Made by a program: the position numbers and the translations under genes | Shown here: piece after piece, positions 29,101 to 38,030 of the stretch | Layout of the letters: each line of letters opens with the position of its first letter | Numbering within the stretch: the first letter of the stretch is position 1 | Notes under the pieces: generated by a model | Databases searched by the model: none | Told to the model about the DNA's origin: nothing | What the model saw: the letters and a program-made list of their open reading frames with translations, nothing else | NCBI RefSeq assembly: GCF_031877795.1 | Contig: NC_133932.1 | Location: 89,991,994-90,055,993, forward strand | Direction of reading: 5' to 3' | Source: Strix aluco | Lineage: Eukaryota; Chordata; Aves; Strigiformes; Strigidae | DNA: 64,000 bases

Positions 29101-29613
29101 CTGCGGCCCGGCCCGCCGCCCCCTCACCGGCGGGGGACGCACTGGGGAAAACCCGCCGCCCCCAGACCGGGACCAACCGCCGAGGGGGAGGCGGAGGGAG
29201 GGGAAGGGGGGCGGGCAAAGGCGGTTTCCGTACAGGCCAGCAGCGCGGCCGAAGCCGGTCAGCCGCTCCTCAGAGGCCGAGCTGGCGGGGGAGGGTGGGG
29301 CGGGAGGGGGCCGCTCCCCCCGCCAGGGCCGCGCCGCCCGGGCAAGGTCCGGCTGTCAGAGCCCCACCGCCGCCGGGGCAAGGGAGGGGACGGGGCCGCA
29401 CTCGGGCCCGTACGGGCACTGCAGAAACGCCCGGGGGTCCCTGCCAGACCCCCGCTCGGGGGAGTCGAGAACCGGGACGGGGAGGAAAGCGCCCTGGCCG
29501 CCCCCTCCCCCGCCGCACCGCCCCGACCCGGGGGGGAGGGGGGGCGAGCGGGGCCTCAATGGTGACGCTCCACTCACCACTTGGTAGCGGCTGGCGGGCT
29601 GGTGGTGATCCAT
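2025..29613 (-). CDS. NDFIP2: NDFIP2, NEDD4 family-interacting protein 2 (5' part, coding exons 1-4, truncated at left window edge)
   Basis: Four minus-strand exons (29578-29613, 10910-11066, 9305-9432, 2025-2112) join in frame with phases 0, 1, 0, 1 and GT-AG ends. They give 136 codons plus the first base of codon 137. The product starts [12 protein letters not shown] and carries PPPY at residues 50-53 and 74-77, LPTY at 83-86, the alanine-rich [14 protein letters not shown] stretch, then [22 protein letters not shown]. This is the recognisable NDFIP2 N-terminal half; the start of membrane segment 1 separates it from unrelated PY proteins, and the sequence fits NDFIP2 better than NDFIP1. In the family, these Golgi and endosomal three-pass proteins bind WW domains of NEDD4-type E3 ligases through their PY motifs and recruit and activate them. 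The membrane core and C-terminus should lie left of position 1. Identity rests on recall of the family, not on a search. Confidence 0.95.
2113..9304 (-). other. NDFIP2: NDFIP2 intron 3
   Basis: About 7.2 kb of AT-rich intron. It holds an A/CAAAAA-rich tract at 6640-6678, a pyrimidine-rich stretch at about 6960-7170, a T-rich tract at 8745-8777 and a perfect-arm hairpin at 8303-8341. The open frames within it have no family resemblance and no coding-like composition. No CR1 or LTR piece was recognised, which is sparse compared with the intergenic side. Confidence 0.8.
8303..8341. repeat. Short inverted repeat (13-bp perfect arms, 13-nt loop)
   Basis: GATTTGTGTAACA at 8303-8315 is the exact reverse complement of 8329-8341. 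The inner CACC and GGTG can pair as an alternative upper stem. It would form a hairpin in either strand's RNA, including the NDFIP2 pre-mRNA. It is too short for a typical microRNA precursor, and no function can be assigned. Confidence 0.85.
9305..9432 (-). CDS. NDFIP2: NDFIP2 coding exon 3 (second PPxY and LPxY motifs, Ala-rich helix)
   Basis: A 128-bp exon, phase 1 in and phase 0 out. The acceptor is TTTTAAACAG and the donor GTAAGT. It encodes [20 protein letters not shown], then [22 protein letters not shown] (residues 74-77) and LPTY (83-86) are the second and third PY-type motifs. The following lysine- and alanine-rich segment probably forms a helix before the acidic stretch. The motif string is diagnostic of NDFIP2. 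Confidence 0.95.
9433..10909 (-). other. NDFIP2: NDFIP2 intron 2
   Basis: About 1.5 kb of AT-rich intron with a T run at 10558-10574 (an A run in the transcript). No recognisable repeat or RNA gene was seen. Confidence 0.8.
10910..11066 (-). CDS. NDFIP2: NDFIP2 coding exon 2 (first PPxY motif)
   Basis: A 157-bp exon, phase 0 in and phase 1 out. The acceptor is a pyrimidine-rich TTTTTCTTCTAAG, followed by CTTCACAATGAG (LHNE). The donor is GTATTT, a weaker GT site. It encodes an acidic and Ser/Thr-rich linker followed by SPPPYCS, whose PPPY is the first WW-binding PY motif (residues 50-53), then IAVEAAATS. The linker is rich in T, Q and A and is the least conserved part of the gene here, while the PY motif region matches the family well. 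Confidence 0.93.
11880..12340 (-). mobile_element. CR1 LINE fragment (3' part of ORF2), minus strand
   Basis: Minus-strand translation shows the CR1 ORF2 C-terminal signature: a [24 protein letters not shown] block, then [19 protein letters not shown] and LNIRKHFF. It then breaks into an A-rich tract at 11865-11882, so the 3' tail is missing. The upstream part (to about 12340) continues with the CR1 motif equivalent to [14 protein letters not shown]. It is a dead copy, closely similar to the copy at 32.6-32.9 kb. Confidence 0.9.
12600..12680. repeat. Imperfect TA/CA dinucleotide microsatellite
   Basis: Alternating TA, CA and TG tracts with interruptions (acacatatatg, gtatatatatacacac, aatacacacacgag). 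A probable length-variable locus. Confidence 0.75.
17227..17260. repeat. 17-bp exact tandem duplication
   Basis: The unit ctaaaaatcaatcagcc at 17227-17243 is repeated exactly at 17244-17260. A young slippage or patch duplication in NDFIP2 intron 1. Confidence 0.9.
18481..18550. repeat. Poly-A plus TA/GT/GATA-like microsatellite
   Basis: A 17-base A run at about 18482-18498 is followed by tatatatatatg, tgtgtgtg and repeated atatag/gatata units. This could be the tail of an old retroposon, but no body is recognisable next to it. Confidence 0.7.
25680..25710. repeat. Poly-G tract (24 G, one A, six G)
   Basis: An uninterrupted run of 24 G at 25680-25703, then A, then GGGGGG. On the transcribed minus strand this reads as poly-C; the G strand can form quadruplex structures. 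Long homopolymers are also frequent sites of sequencing and length error. Confidence 0.9.
28260..28287. repeat. 14-bp tandem duplication
   Basis: cacagaaatgtgtt occurs twice in direct succession near 28260-28287, followed by ttctgtgaaca, which is partly inverted to it. Short local duplication in intron 1. Confidence 0.8.
28760..28899. repeat. Two alternating purine-pyrimidine tracts flanked by a short inverted repeat
   Basis: 28760-28797 (cgcgtgtg, tgcgtgtgcatatacacacac) and 28870-28899 (cgcgtacacgtgtgtgtgtatacacacac) are nearly pure alternating purine-pyrimidine sequence. TAAGCCAG (28746-28753) and CTGGCTTA (28898-28905) bracket them in inverted orientation. Such tracts can adopt Z-DNA or cruciform forms. 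They sit about 0.8 kb inside NDFIP2 from the start codon, just outside the CpG island. Confidence 0.75.
29578..29613 (-). CDS. NDFIP2: NDFIP2 coding exon 1
   Basis: Starts with ATG at 29613 in a good context (A at -3, G at +4) and encodes [12 protein letters not shown], then the donor GTGAGT (29577-29572). An in-frame TAG at 29809-29811 with no in-frame ATG between makes this the first usable AUG of the reading frame. The longer mammalian N-terminal extension therefore cannot start from an upstream AUG in this contiguous exon. A donor read 3 bases earlier is possible, but the chosen one joins in frame to exon 2 as QV-LHNEDD. Confidence 0.92.
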
Positions 29614-29932
29614 CCTGGCCGCCCGCGGACACGCACAGACGCGGCCACCGCTCCTCCGACCTGCCCCGCGTCCCTCGGCCCTTCCCCCGCCCGCTCGACC
29701 GGAGCCGCCGCCCCGCCCCGCCCCGGCCGCCCACCGCGCCCCCCGGCGGCGGAGCCGGCCCGGGCACCGCCCCCCCGCGCCCCGCCCCCGCCGGAGGTGC
29801 CGGCAGAGCTACGCCGCGCGCAGGACGGCGGGGCGGGGCGGGGAAGTCTCCGCCCCTTCGCCGTGACGCCCCGCCCCACGCGTGTTCCGCCGCGCGTGCC
29901 CCCGCAGCCCAACCCCTTGGTCGCTGCCGGGC

Positions 29933-29984
29933 GCGCATGCGCGCTGCTGCCGCCGGGGGCGCATGCGCGCTGCTGCCGCCGGGG
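29933..29984. promoter_or_regulatory. 26-bp tandem duplication carrying two NRF1-type sites
   Basis: GCGCATGCGC, the palindromic NRF1 consensus, occurs exactly at 29933-29942 and again at 29959-29968, each followed by GCTGCTGCCGCCGGGG. The two 26-bp units are identical and directly adjacent. They lie 320-370 bp upstream of the NDFIP2 start codon inside the CpG island, a typical position for NRF1 near a start site. Binding is inferred from motif only. Confidence 0.85.
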
Positions 29985-29992
29985 GCGCGCGA

Positions 29993-30005
29993 CGGCGGCC
30001 ATATT
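29993..30005. promoter_or_regulatory. YY1-type element
   Basis: CGGCGGCCATATT matches the GGCGGCCATNTT form of the YY1 motif. It is placed just distal to the NRF1-type pair. YY1 sites near start sites of TATA-less CpG promoters are common; the direction of effect here is unknown. Confidence 0.6.
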
Positions 30006-30300
30006 CTGGCGGAGCCCGTGCTGGCAGCTGCACCGAGGGAGGGTAGTGCCGCGCCGCCGTGCTCCCTCGCCGGACGCCCCAGCGTTGTACCTGTCCCAGG
30101 TTTCGGGGCTGCTGAGTCCGCGGGCTTCCCGCCTGTGGGTATCGCCATCTTCTCTGCTGCTGGCTCTGAGGGTTGCTGCCTCCTGTCGATCAGTGTAGGG
30201 CTGGTACAGGCCCCGGCCTTGCTGCAGGCCTGCTCGCGGAGCCGTGCTGGCAGCCGTCCTCAGCCTCGCCCCCGGTGGCATACACGGTGCCCAGCCTATG

Positions 30301-32408
30301 ACCAGGTGTCTGCGCCTCAGCCTTTTCCCCACTTTTCTTTGCAGTACTGTTCTGTAAGGCTGTTCGGTCCCAAACTCATGCCTTGCTTAGATACTTACCT
30401 CCATGGGGTGAGAAGTAGGATGTGACCCAGAAGACATCTTGAGGACCTGGAGGATGATTTTGAATAGGCATCTGCATAATTATGAGTCATGAGCCCATTT
30501 GCCCTCTGTGACTTTGAAGGCAGAACATCATTGTATGACAAGAAAATGTGACTTTCTTCTGCCTTCCTCTTAAAACTGTTTATATGTTTATGACCTTCTG
30601 TGGTAAAAACAGTGAAAAACACCTTCACCTATAGTGGCATATCAGATGAGGATGACTCATTCCTAGGTTCCCAGTCTTTTGCATGTAGCTGTGGTATGAA
30701 ACAATTTCGAAATAGCTGTAGATGCAGTGGGGAGGAGTGTTTGTACATGTACTGAAATATAACGCTTTCACAAAAGCAGTTTCTTGCTATCAGTAATAGC
30801 TTGCATGCAGAACTTTAACCTGCAACCCAGATCATCGCCTTTATCCAGGCTGATTGCTAGTACGGAGGCTGACCTGCACAGCAGGGTAAGTGTTTTTGTG
30901 CAGGCAGTCATTACTGATAAGCTGGGTGAGGACTTAAGGGAGTGGAGTTAAGTCCCAGTATGTATGCGTAGGAGGGCAGAGAAGTGGAGAGTGAGCTCAG
31001 AGTTTTGTTTCTAGACGGGGGTGGGAGTGAAGATATACAGGATCATGAGGGAGGAGGAGGTGGAAGCGTGAGGCTTTCTGCGTGTGCCTGGGACCTTGCC
31101 TGCAGCCCCGTATCTGCCTAATGCAGCGGTTACTAGAGCTACCCAAACAAGTTTGGAAAGTTTGGGCCTACTCTGTTGTTCATTGAATTTGTTATGTTCC
31201 TCATACAAGAACTCTGTTGCACATCAAAAGTCCTACCAGTTAGGAAACAAAGTTGGCAGAGATATATAGGTTATAAATGGATTAATATTATTATTTTCCT
31301 GACAGGATTTCCTCCTTCTTCCTCTTTATACATTATGAAAATTTCTATGTTTAATTATTCTGTCTTAAAAGGAACAGTTATTAGTAAAGGTCATACGGAG
31401 TTTAAGAATAGTTTGTACAGAGTACTACACTGTACTTCAGTTACCAAATAGAAGGAAAATCTCTTAATTATATTACCAGATTGCATGGGAAATGGAATTT
31501 GGACCATTCATGTAATAGGTTTAACTTCTAGTGTTTTCTACATTGTTAGAAACAAATTTCCCCAAAGTAAACTGTTTCTAAAGTGTTGCATGTGACATCT
31601 CAGCCCAAGAAGACATTTCCTGAAAAGTGGTGTACAAATCAAAAATGAAGTTTTGATCTGAAATTTTGAAAATGTCACCTAAGCTCCATGGGTTTTGTAA
31701 GTGGGTTTTTTTGTATCTCAGCTCTGTGGAATACGCTGTCCTAGAAGCTCCAGTTTGCATGCTAGTTAGTAGCTGCCAAATAGCATTTCAGTGTGTAAAT
31801 GTTGGAATATAAGTAAGAATTTATTAAGGTGTAACTTTTAGTTTTGAACTTGTACAAATCACTTTTTTTTAAGGGAAGAAAGGCAAGAACGAGAATGTCT
31901 TTAATAGTGAAATTAGAAAATATCCCATAGAGCTTGGGAAAAGTGTCAGTAGAGGCAGGGGTAGATTCAGTAAAGGTAGTAAAAGTGTGTGGGGGGTCAG
32001 AGTTTTATATTTAGGGACAGATTTTGGATGGGTGATACAACTTATGAGATATACAGAGTCTCAACTTCTTTTTTTTCAGGAGTATTACCAGTGTACTTAT
32101 GGGACTTATTTAAAGCCTAAATCAGTCACATTGTCTGTTTTGAGGGTATGTCCATCTTTCAGTTCTTACTCTTTCTGAAACATAGTAACTTTTTTTTAAA
32201 GTTATGTAACTAGATTATAGCCTATGTCATTGTACTGGTAGAGGCTACAAAAGGAAGGTTGTGCATTTCTGTCAGGTCTTTGTATTTTCAAAACAGTGTT
32301 ATCTGTATATTTTAATTTAACTGTCTGGTTCAAGAGGTTTTGACTATGGCATAATATTAATCTATATTGCAAAGTAACTGGCAAGCATGAAGGCACCTTT
32401 AAATTACA
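30301..32408. other. Intergenic flank right of the NDFIP2 promoter, no gene recognised
   Basis: Composition returns to AT-rich. A strong plus-strand acceptor-like site (pyrimidine tract ending TTTGCAG at about 30342) and a strong plus-strand donor-like GTAAGT at 30886-30891 are present, but no conserved open frame lies between them. No repeat family was recognised. Confidence 0.6.
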
Positions 32409-32915
32409 GAACCACAGAATCACAGAATAGTTGAGGTTGGAAGGGACTTCTGGAGGCCATCTGGTCCAGCCCCCCTGCTCAAGCAGGGCCACATAGAGCT
32501 GGTTGCTCAGGGCCATGAATTTGAATGACCATGGCTTTTGAATATTTCCAAGGATGGAAACTCCACAAGCTCTTTGGGCAGCCTGTGCCAGAGCTCAGTC
32601 ACCCTCACCATAAAAAAAAAAAAAGTGTTTCCTGATGTTCAGAGGGAAGCTCCTGTGTTTCAGCGTGTGCCCAGTGTCTCTGGTCCTGTCACTAGGCACC
32701 CATGGAAAGAACCTGGCGCTGTCCTCTTTGCACCCTCCTTGCAGGTATTTACAGACACTGATGAGATCCCCCCCTGAGCCTTCTTTGCTCCAGGCTGAAC
32801 AGTCCCAGGTCTCAGAGACTTCCCTCACAGGAGAGATGCTCCAGTCCCTTCATCATCTTGGTGGCCCTTTGTTGGACTCTCTCCGGTTTGTCCACATCTC
32901 TCCTGTACAAAACAC
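32409..32915 (-). mobile_element. CR1 LINE, 5'-truncated, minus strand, with 3' octamer tail
   Basis: The left end reads accacagaatcacagaat, the complement of the CR1 3' octamer tail (ATTCTGTG repeated), followed by the usual ggttggaagggac 3' UTR block. The ORF2 C-terminal signature follows on the minus strand ([36 protein letters not shown]). A poly-A expansion interrupts the frame at 32612-32624. The 32625-32850 part is nearly identical to the copy at 11.88-12.12 kb, suggesting the same subfamily. Inactive. Confidence 0.95.
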
Positions 32916-35900
32916 GTATTGAATGTGAGAAACGCGTATTTCAGAACTGTTAGGACTTTATTACTTACATGAACAAGTCATGTGGACTAAAACAGTTTAA
33001 TGCTAGTTCTAAGATTTACTTTTTCAGTTTGACCTTCTTAAACTTTAAGGCCCTATAGTGGCAGTAATGGTTATCACTGTCTCCTGGATCCTGGCAGTAA
33101 ATTGTTTATTGTGCAAGATCTGTATTTAAGGAAACATAGTGTTCTAAATAGCATGTAACAAAATAGTGTCAAAATGACATTTAAAATATTGCTTCAGATT
33201 TGTTTTAGGAAAGAAGAAATTTAATTGCTGTAGTCAGCAAGTTTACAACAGTTTAAACTTTGCTCCACCATGAAAATGAGCCAAGAAAAGAATCTTCTTG
33301 GTACTAGTTGCTGTTGCAAGCTCAATTCTGCAGAAAGTTGACCTGAAGGATGTGATCTGAATTCAGACAAGTCTGAATGTGATTGCACAAAGGCAAGCAG
33401 TACAGGACTGTTAGCAATTTAAAACCTGTTTTTCATTCATTATTCAATCAATGGCCAGCAAATAAGAAAACACTATATTTAACTTTACACTTCTTCACCT
33501 GTGTAAGGCTATTCAAATTTTTAAGGTTTTTGATGGAACTTACATAATAGGTAGATTTCCAAACTAGGTTAATTTTATTTTAATAAACATACATAAAACC
33601 AATACTGCATATTTATTCTACAGTTTTGTACTATTTCAAGTAAATATTATGCTTACTGTCCTGTTTTGCTTGTTGTACCATATAAAGAATTTAGAATAAA
33701 AGGTGTAGATTTCTGTCCAAAAACTGAACAAAAAAAAAATTTCAGTTTTTGTAGCTTCATTTTGCATCTTGAGCATTGGTTTTCAAACCTCTAATACAGA
33801 TAATGTCAGTGGGAAATAAATAGATTTTTCCAAATCTAAGTCTAATGAAACGAATGTGCCTAATTTATTCATGGACTGACCTGAAACCACACTGTGACTT
33901 TACTATTTGTTTTCCCCGCTGTTTTCAAACTCTGTTTATAAACTATTTAGTTTTAATTCCATGTTCTTTTTTATGTAAACTGCACAAAATTTCTGATCTC
34001 CATATGGGTTTAGATAGCTACTTTAAGCAGGAAGTTGGCTTAAAGAAACCCCTGGGACTGAATTTATTAGGAAGAAATGGTTTTCTTCATCTTTTCTTCT
34101 CCATTTTTAGGCCACATAGGCAATGACAGAGCCATCATTAACAGGAACACTGGGCTACTTTTAAGATTGCATAGCTGAATACGGATTTTCAATTACACTG
34201 TCATCATCTTTGTTCAGTGTGACTAGACATGTGTATAGTCTTGTAAATCTGGTCCTTGGATATGTCCAAATACCATGTGGATATATCTGAACCAGCTTTG
34301 AGTGTCATTACTGCATCTCAGAGCTCAGGGCAGGAAACATCCCAAGTATTTGCCTTGGTCTAGGATGGATTTTGCAGGTTGCATGGATCTCTATACTTCC
34401 ACACCTATTTGCCATTAGTCACAGAGACAATTTTACACTAGTTCAGGTGTATTCTGACAAACTCGTGCATAGCTGTACTTTGTCTAAATCGGTGGCATGG
34501 TCAGATCCCTATGTCTCTGTTGCCTCCCTTACAATTTACACTAATTACCTTTGCTGGCCACAAGCATGGTTAAAGCAGGAGACCACAGAAGTGAAGGAAC
34601 ATGATCCTCAATGCAGACATAGCTGTGCTTCCGACAAATTCGGGGAGCCAATGCTCCCATTAGCAGCAATACAGCTTCTTCAGTATAGTTTGCTGGTTTT
34701 GCAGAAAAAAAAAAAAGGCAGAACAAGTTGTCACTGAGAGATGATTGCTTAGCTAGTTTTGTGGAGTAAGCTATGAATCCAGAGGAAATGGTACAGAGTC
34801 CATAAATAAAGGCTGAGGCAGTGTGTGCTTGTCTCTGAGAGGGCATTCTTCTTAAAAAGTCTTATTTCCACATAAGGTGACACAAACTGGATGTTGCTCT
34901 GAAGAATGAATGCAAAGGCTGACAGCACTTCACACAGGTGACAGACAGGTCTAACAGTGAGTAATAATGATCTGGTAAGTCCCACCTCTTCGGAGAGGCA
35001 TGTGTACTCTGAGAGAAGTCAGAACAAAGCAGAAGAATCACAGGAGTAAACACATGTGTCCCAGTTTGGAGCTGTTGTCTTTAAAACTATTTTGTCTTTA
35101 AAATCTATGAGTTTGTAAATATTTTTTTAAGAAGTCTTTTAATAAAATATAATCATTTAAATATTTGTGTGTAGCAAACACCAGTGGTGGACACTACCTA
35201 AAAAAACCACAAACAACAAAACCAAGAGGTAATTACAATTTTTAAAAATTTCTATGCAATAGTTTTTCAGGTTTTTTTCAGATACAGATCTGATGTTAAA
35301 AACCTAGTCTTGACAGCAGCAAAATGTGCTGTTATGGAAATAACTAATATTTAACAAACAAAAAAATCCCCACATGGCTTTGAAGTTGCCATTTAACAAA
35401 TGGGATTGAATGGAATGTGCAGAAGTCAGGCAGAGTCAATAAAACTGATGACAGTAAAGTAGAAATACAGAATAAAGAATGTAACTATACACTAAACTGT
35501 GAAGGAATGTGGGAAATATGTGAGAAAATACCTCCAGTTAGAAAACAAAGAACACAAAAAAAATCCCCAAACGCTTGAGATCTGTTGGAAAAAAATGGTA
35601 AAAAATACAGATGCCAATATGCAGCATTTCCATTCTGATCTTGGCAATGCTTGTCTTTTTCGTACTATCAATAAGGTGTGATTAAATAGAAAACAGTTTT
35701 AGCGTGTATCCCTTAGGAAAAAGATTATTCAAATATTTGTTCAGCCATTAATCTGAAAGCTACCTTGTTTTTAATTTGGTTGTTTGCAAAAAATCTAAAC
35801 AGTTAAGGCCTGCATGTTATCTGAAAATCATTTTGTTATACAACTAGAAGAGGAAAGACCAAGTAATAGATACACAAGTAACTCCATGATCTTGTAGTGC

Positions 35901-37420
35901 CAATATTGCTTTAAAATATTAACTGCAATGCATGGTCTTTGTCCTACAGGAACAGAGAGAAACTGAGTATATATTCATGGTAAGTGAATAGTAAGTCTAA
36001 TGTATTGGCATTTCTCCTAACACTGATAACACAATATAAAAATCTATTTGAAAAAACTATAAAATGAAAATTATTTTTTCAGTATCAAAATCATGCTGAT
36101 CATTCAAATTAGATGTCCTGTGACACACTGTCCTGTACGGTACTGATAATGGTCTTGTTCTAAATAACTTTCAGTCTGTTCATCATTATATATGTTTCCC
36201 ATATATACAGCTCTTGAGCAGGCTTTATGCCCAAATTGATTTTCTTCTATATAAAATAAAGCTCTGCATAAATTATAAACCTCTTGTATTATAAACACAG
36301 AACAAAAGGGTGGTTCCTAATCCAACTGCATTAAAAATCACACAGTGCTGCGCTGTTACACTGACTCCTTGTAATGCTAGGTTAGTTTCCTTTGAACCTA
36401 AGTCAGAATATAAACAAAAATAGAGCATTACCATGCCATTAGCCACCACATCATCACTAGCCAGTTGTATCGCTAACTCAGCCTAAATTCTGACTGAGGC
36501 CCCGTGCCTCTAGTCTCCTGCTGAGTAAGCATTCTGTATCTTGCAAAGCACTTCAAATGACTTTAAGAGGATTTCTGACATCCATAGTTTTTACCTGTTA
36601 GCTAGACACACAAGCTTAGGTGGTGGTTAAAACTGTCTGAATATGACTGCTTACCTCAACAGGTAACTTGTTAAACATGGAGAAAAATGTTCTTTTTCAC
36701 TGGACTAGCATGTTAACAGTCAAACAACATGTGTCCCACTGTCAGAATACACTGTGCTATTTCAGCTAGAGGCAGTCACCCAAATTTTATCCAGACACAC
36801 CTCAGGAACTAGTAATACGCAAACACATAGTCACAACTGTAATTAAGATTGCTCAAGTCTTTTCCATACTCTTGTTTTCCAAAGAATGTAGCTTTCTGGA
36901 AAAAATGCCTGGTTTGCTGAATCTGAGTGGAAGTATCTGTCAACATCTGAGCTGACCTAGACTGCAGTGGCAGAAAGTAAAAATTAATTTTGAGAAATCT
37001 TCAATGACAATTTCCACTGAAACCAGCTTTTGTTCAATTGTGTGGTGCGTGTATATAGCTTTGGGCATGATATTTCAGCATTCATACCAGTTTTGAGGCA
37101 AAAAAGACAGTGCTATGCTTCAGTGTCTTAAATGCTGCTGGGAATGTACAGAGCTGCTCTGAACTCAGCACTTCAGTAATGGTTTGATCCTGCACATCAT
37201 TATGTGAGTTCAGCTAAATGAAAGGAGGAAGACTTATCTTAAAATATTTGTCAGCTGTGCTGCCCAGATTTATTCCACCACAGAGCAGTTACCTCACCTA
37301 AATTTAGTTGTTTCTGTTACAGACATCTGCCTAGGATCTAGGTATCTGGATGTTTTTTATAGTGAGTGGAGAAAAACAGTAATTTTCATCATGCAGTTAA
37401 TCTCATTCTAAGATAAATGC
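32916..37420. other. Intergenic sequence, nothing recognised
   Basis: 4.5 kb of AT-rich DNA with short A and T runs only. Open frames are short (at most 121 codons, 34372-34737) and show no family features. No RNA gene or named repeat was recognised. Confidence 0.6.
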
Positions 37421-37558
37421 CTCTGGTCCTGTCACTAGGCACCACTGAAAAGTATCTGGCAGCCTTTTCTTCATTCCCTCCCTTCAAGTATTTATATACA
37501 TGGATGGGATTCTCCTGAGCATTCTCTTGCCCATGCTGAACAGTGCCAGCGCTCATCC
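37421..37558 (-). mobile_element. CR1 LINE fragment (ORF2 C-terminal part), minus strand
   Basis: The minus strand encodes a decayed version of the CR1 block NPIHVYKYLKGGNEEKAARY followed by FSVVPSDRTRG. It is only about 140 bp long, with neither the 3' tail nor the upstream part. It directly abuts an opposite-strand CR1 piece. Confidence 0.8.
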
Positions 37559-38030
37559 TGGAGAAGCCAACAAGGAAGGGTGCTCTCCTGGACCCGATAC
37601 TTAAAAACAAGGAAGAACTGGTCAGGGATATGAAAGTTGGAGGCAGCCTTGGCTGCAGTCACTATGTGACCACTGGAGTCACAGGATCCACAAGGACCCA
37701 GGAGGAGGATCCCAAGAAGAGGAAGCAGGGCAAAAAGCAGGACTACAACCCTGCATTTCAGGAGAGCAGACTTCAACCTTTTCAGATATCTGGTTGGAAG
37801 AATCCTGGGGGTTATGACCCTGGAAAGAAGAGGGGTCCAGGAGAGCTGGTTGATTCAAAGCTCACCTCCTTCAAGCTCAAGAAGGGTCCATCCTGACAAA
37901 TAGGAGATCAAACAAAGGCAGCAAGAGGCCTGCAGGAATGAGCAAAGAGCTCCTAAATTAATTCAGACATAAAAAGGAAGTGTACAATATGTGGAAGCAG
38001 GGACAGGTGACCCATGGGGTGTGCAGAGTC
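37559..38030 (+). mobile_element. CR1 LINE fragment (endonuclease/RT linker of ORF2), plus strand
   Basis: Plus-strand translation gives EKPTRKGALLDPILKNKEEL, then VRDMKVGGSLGC, the end of the CR1 endonuclease domain. After frame breaks and a small gap come stretches resembling the linker (FRRADF-, ESW- and WLNKELL-like blocks) and a WKQGQVT-like block near 38000. Broken by frameshifts. It sits back to back with the minus-strand CR1 at 37421-37558. Confidence 0.8.

Larger units (their letters stand above)
11067..29577 (-). other. NDFIP2: NDFIP2 intron 1 (18.5 kb)
   Basis: A large first intron, typical of a CpG-island gene. Contents recognised: one CR1 fragment (11880-12340), TA/CA microsatellites (12600-12680, 18481-18550), a 17-bp tandem duplication (17227-17260), a 24-base G run (25680-25703), a 14-bp tandem duplication near 28260-28287 and alternating purine-pyrimidine tracts (28760-28899). 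I see no coding exon of another gene on either strand. Everything else is AT-rich sequence I cannot assign. Regulatory elements are likely in such an intron but cannot be identified without alignment. Confidence 0.75.
29010..30300 (-). promoter_or_regulatory. NDFIP2: CpG-island promoter of NDFIP2
   Basis: GC content and CpG density rise abruptly at about 29.03 kb and fall after about 30.06-30.3 kb, against an AT-rich background. The island surrounds the initiator codon at 29613. It contains many GGGCGG/CCGCCC (Sp1-like) boxes, two NRF1-type sites and a YY1-type element, with no TATA box, as is usual for broadly expressed genes. The start site is not determinable from sequence; the TAG at 29809-29811 and the distal sites suggest transcription begins somewhere between about 29.65 and 30.0 kb. 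Divergent transcription to the right is plausible for such an island. Confidence 0.85.

Noticed and set aside
29270..30332. 292- and 252-codon minus-strand frames overlapping NDFIP2 exon 1
   Set aside because: Different phase from MDHHQ; Arg/Pro/Gly-rich composition of the CpG island; no family resemblance.
29295..30425. 376-codon plus-strand open frame across the CpG island, the longest in the window
   Set aside because: Low-complexity Pro/Arg/Gly/Ala translation caused by GC-rich sequence poor in stop codons; long frames exist in several other phases and on the other strand; no domain.
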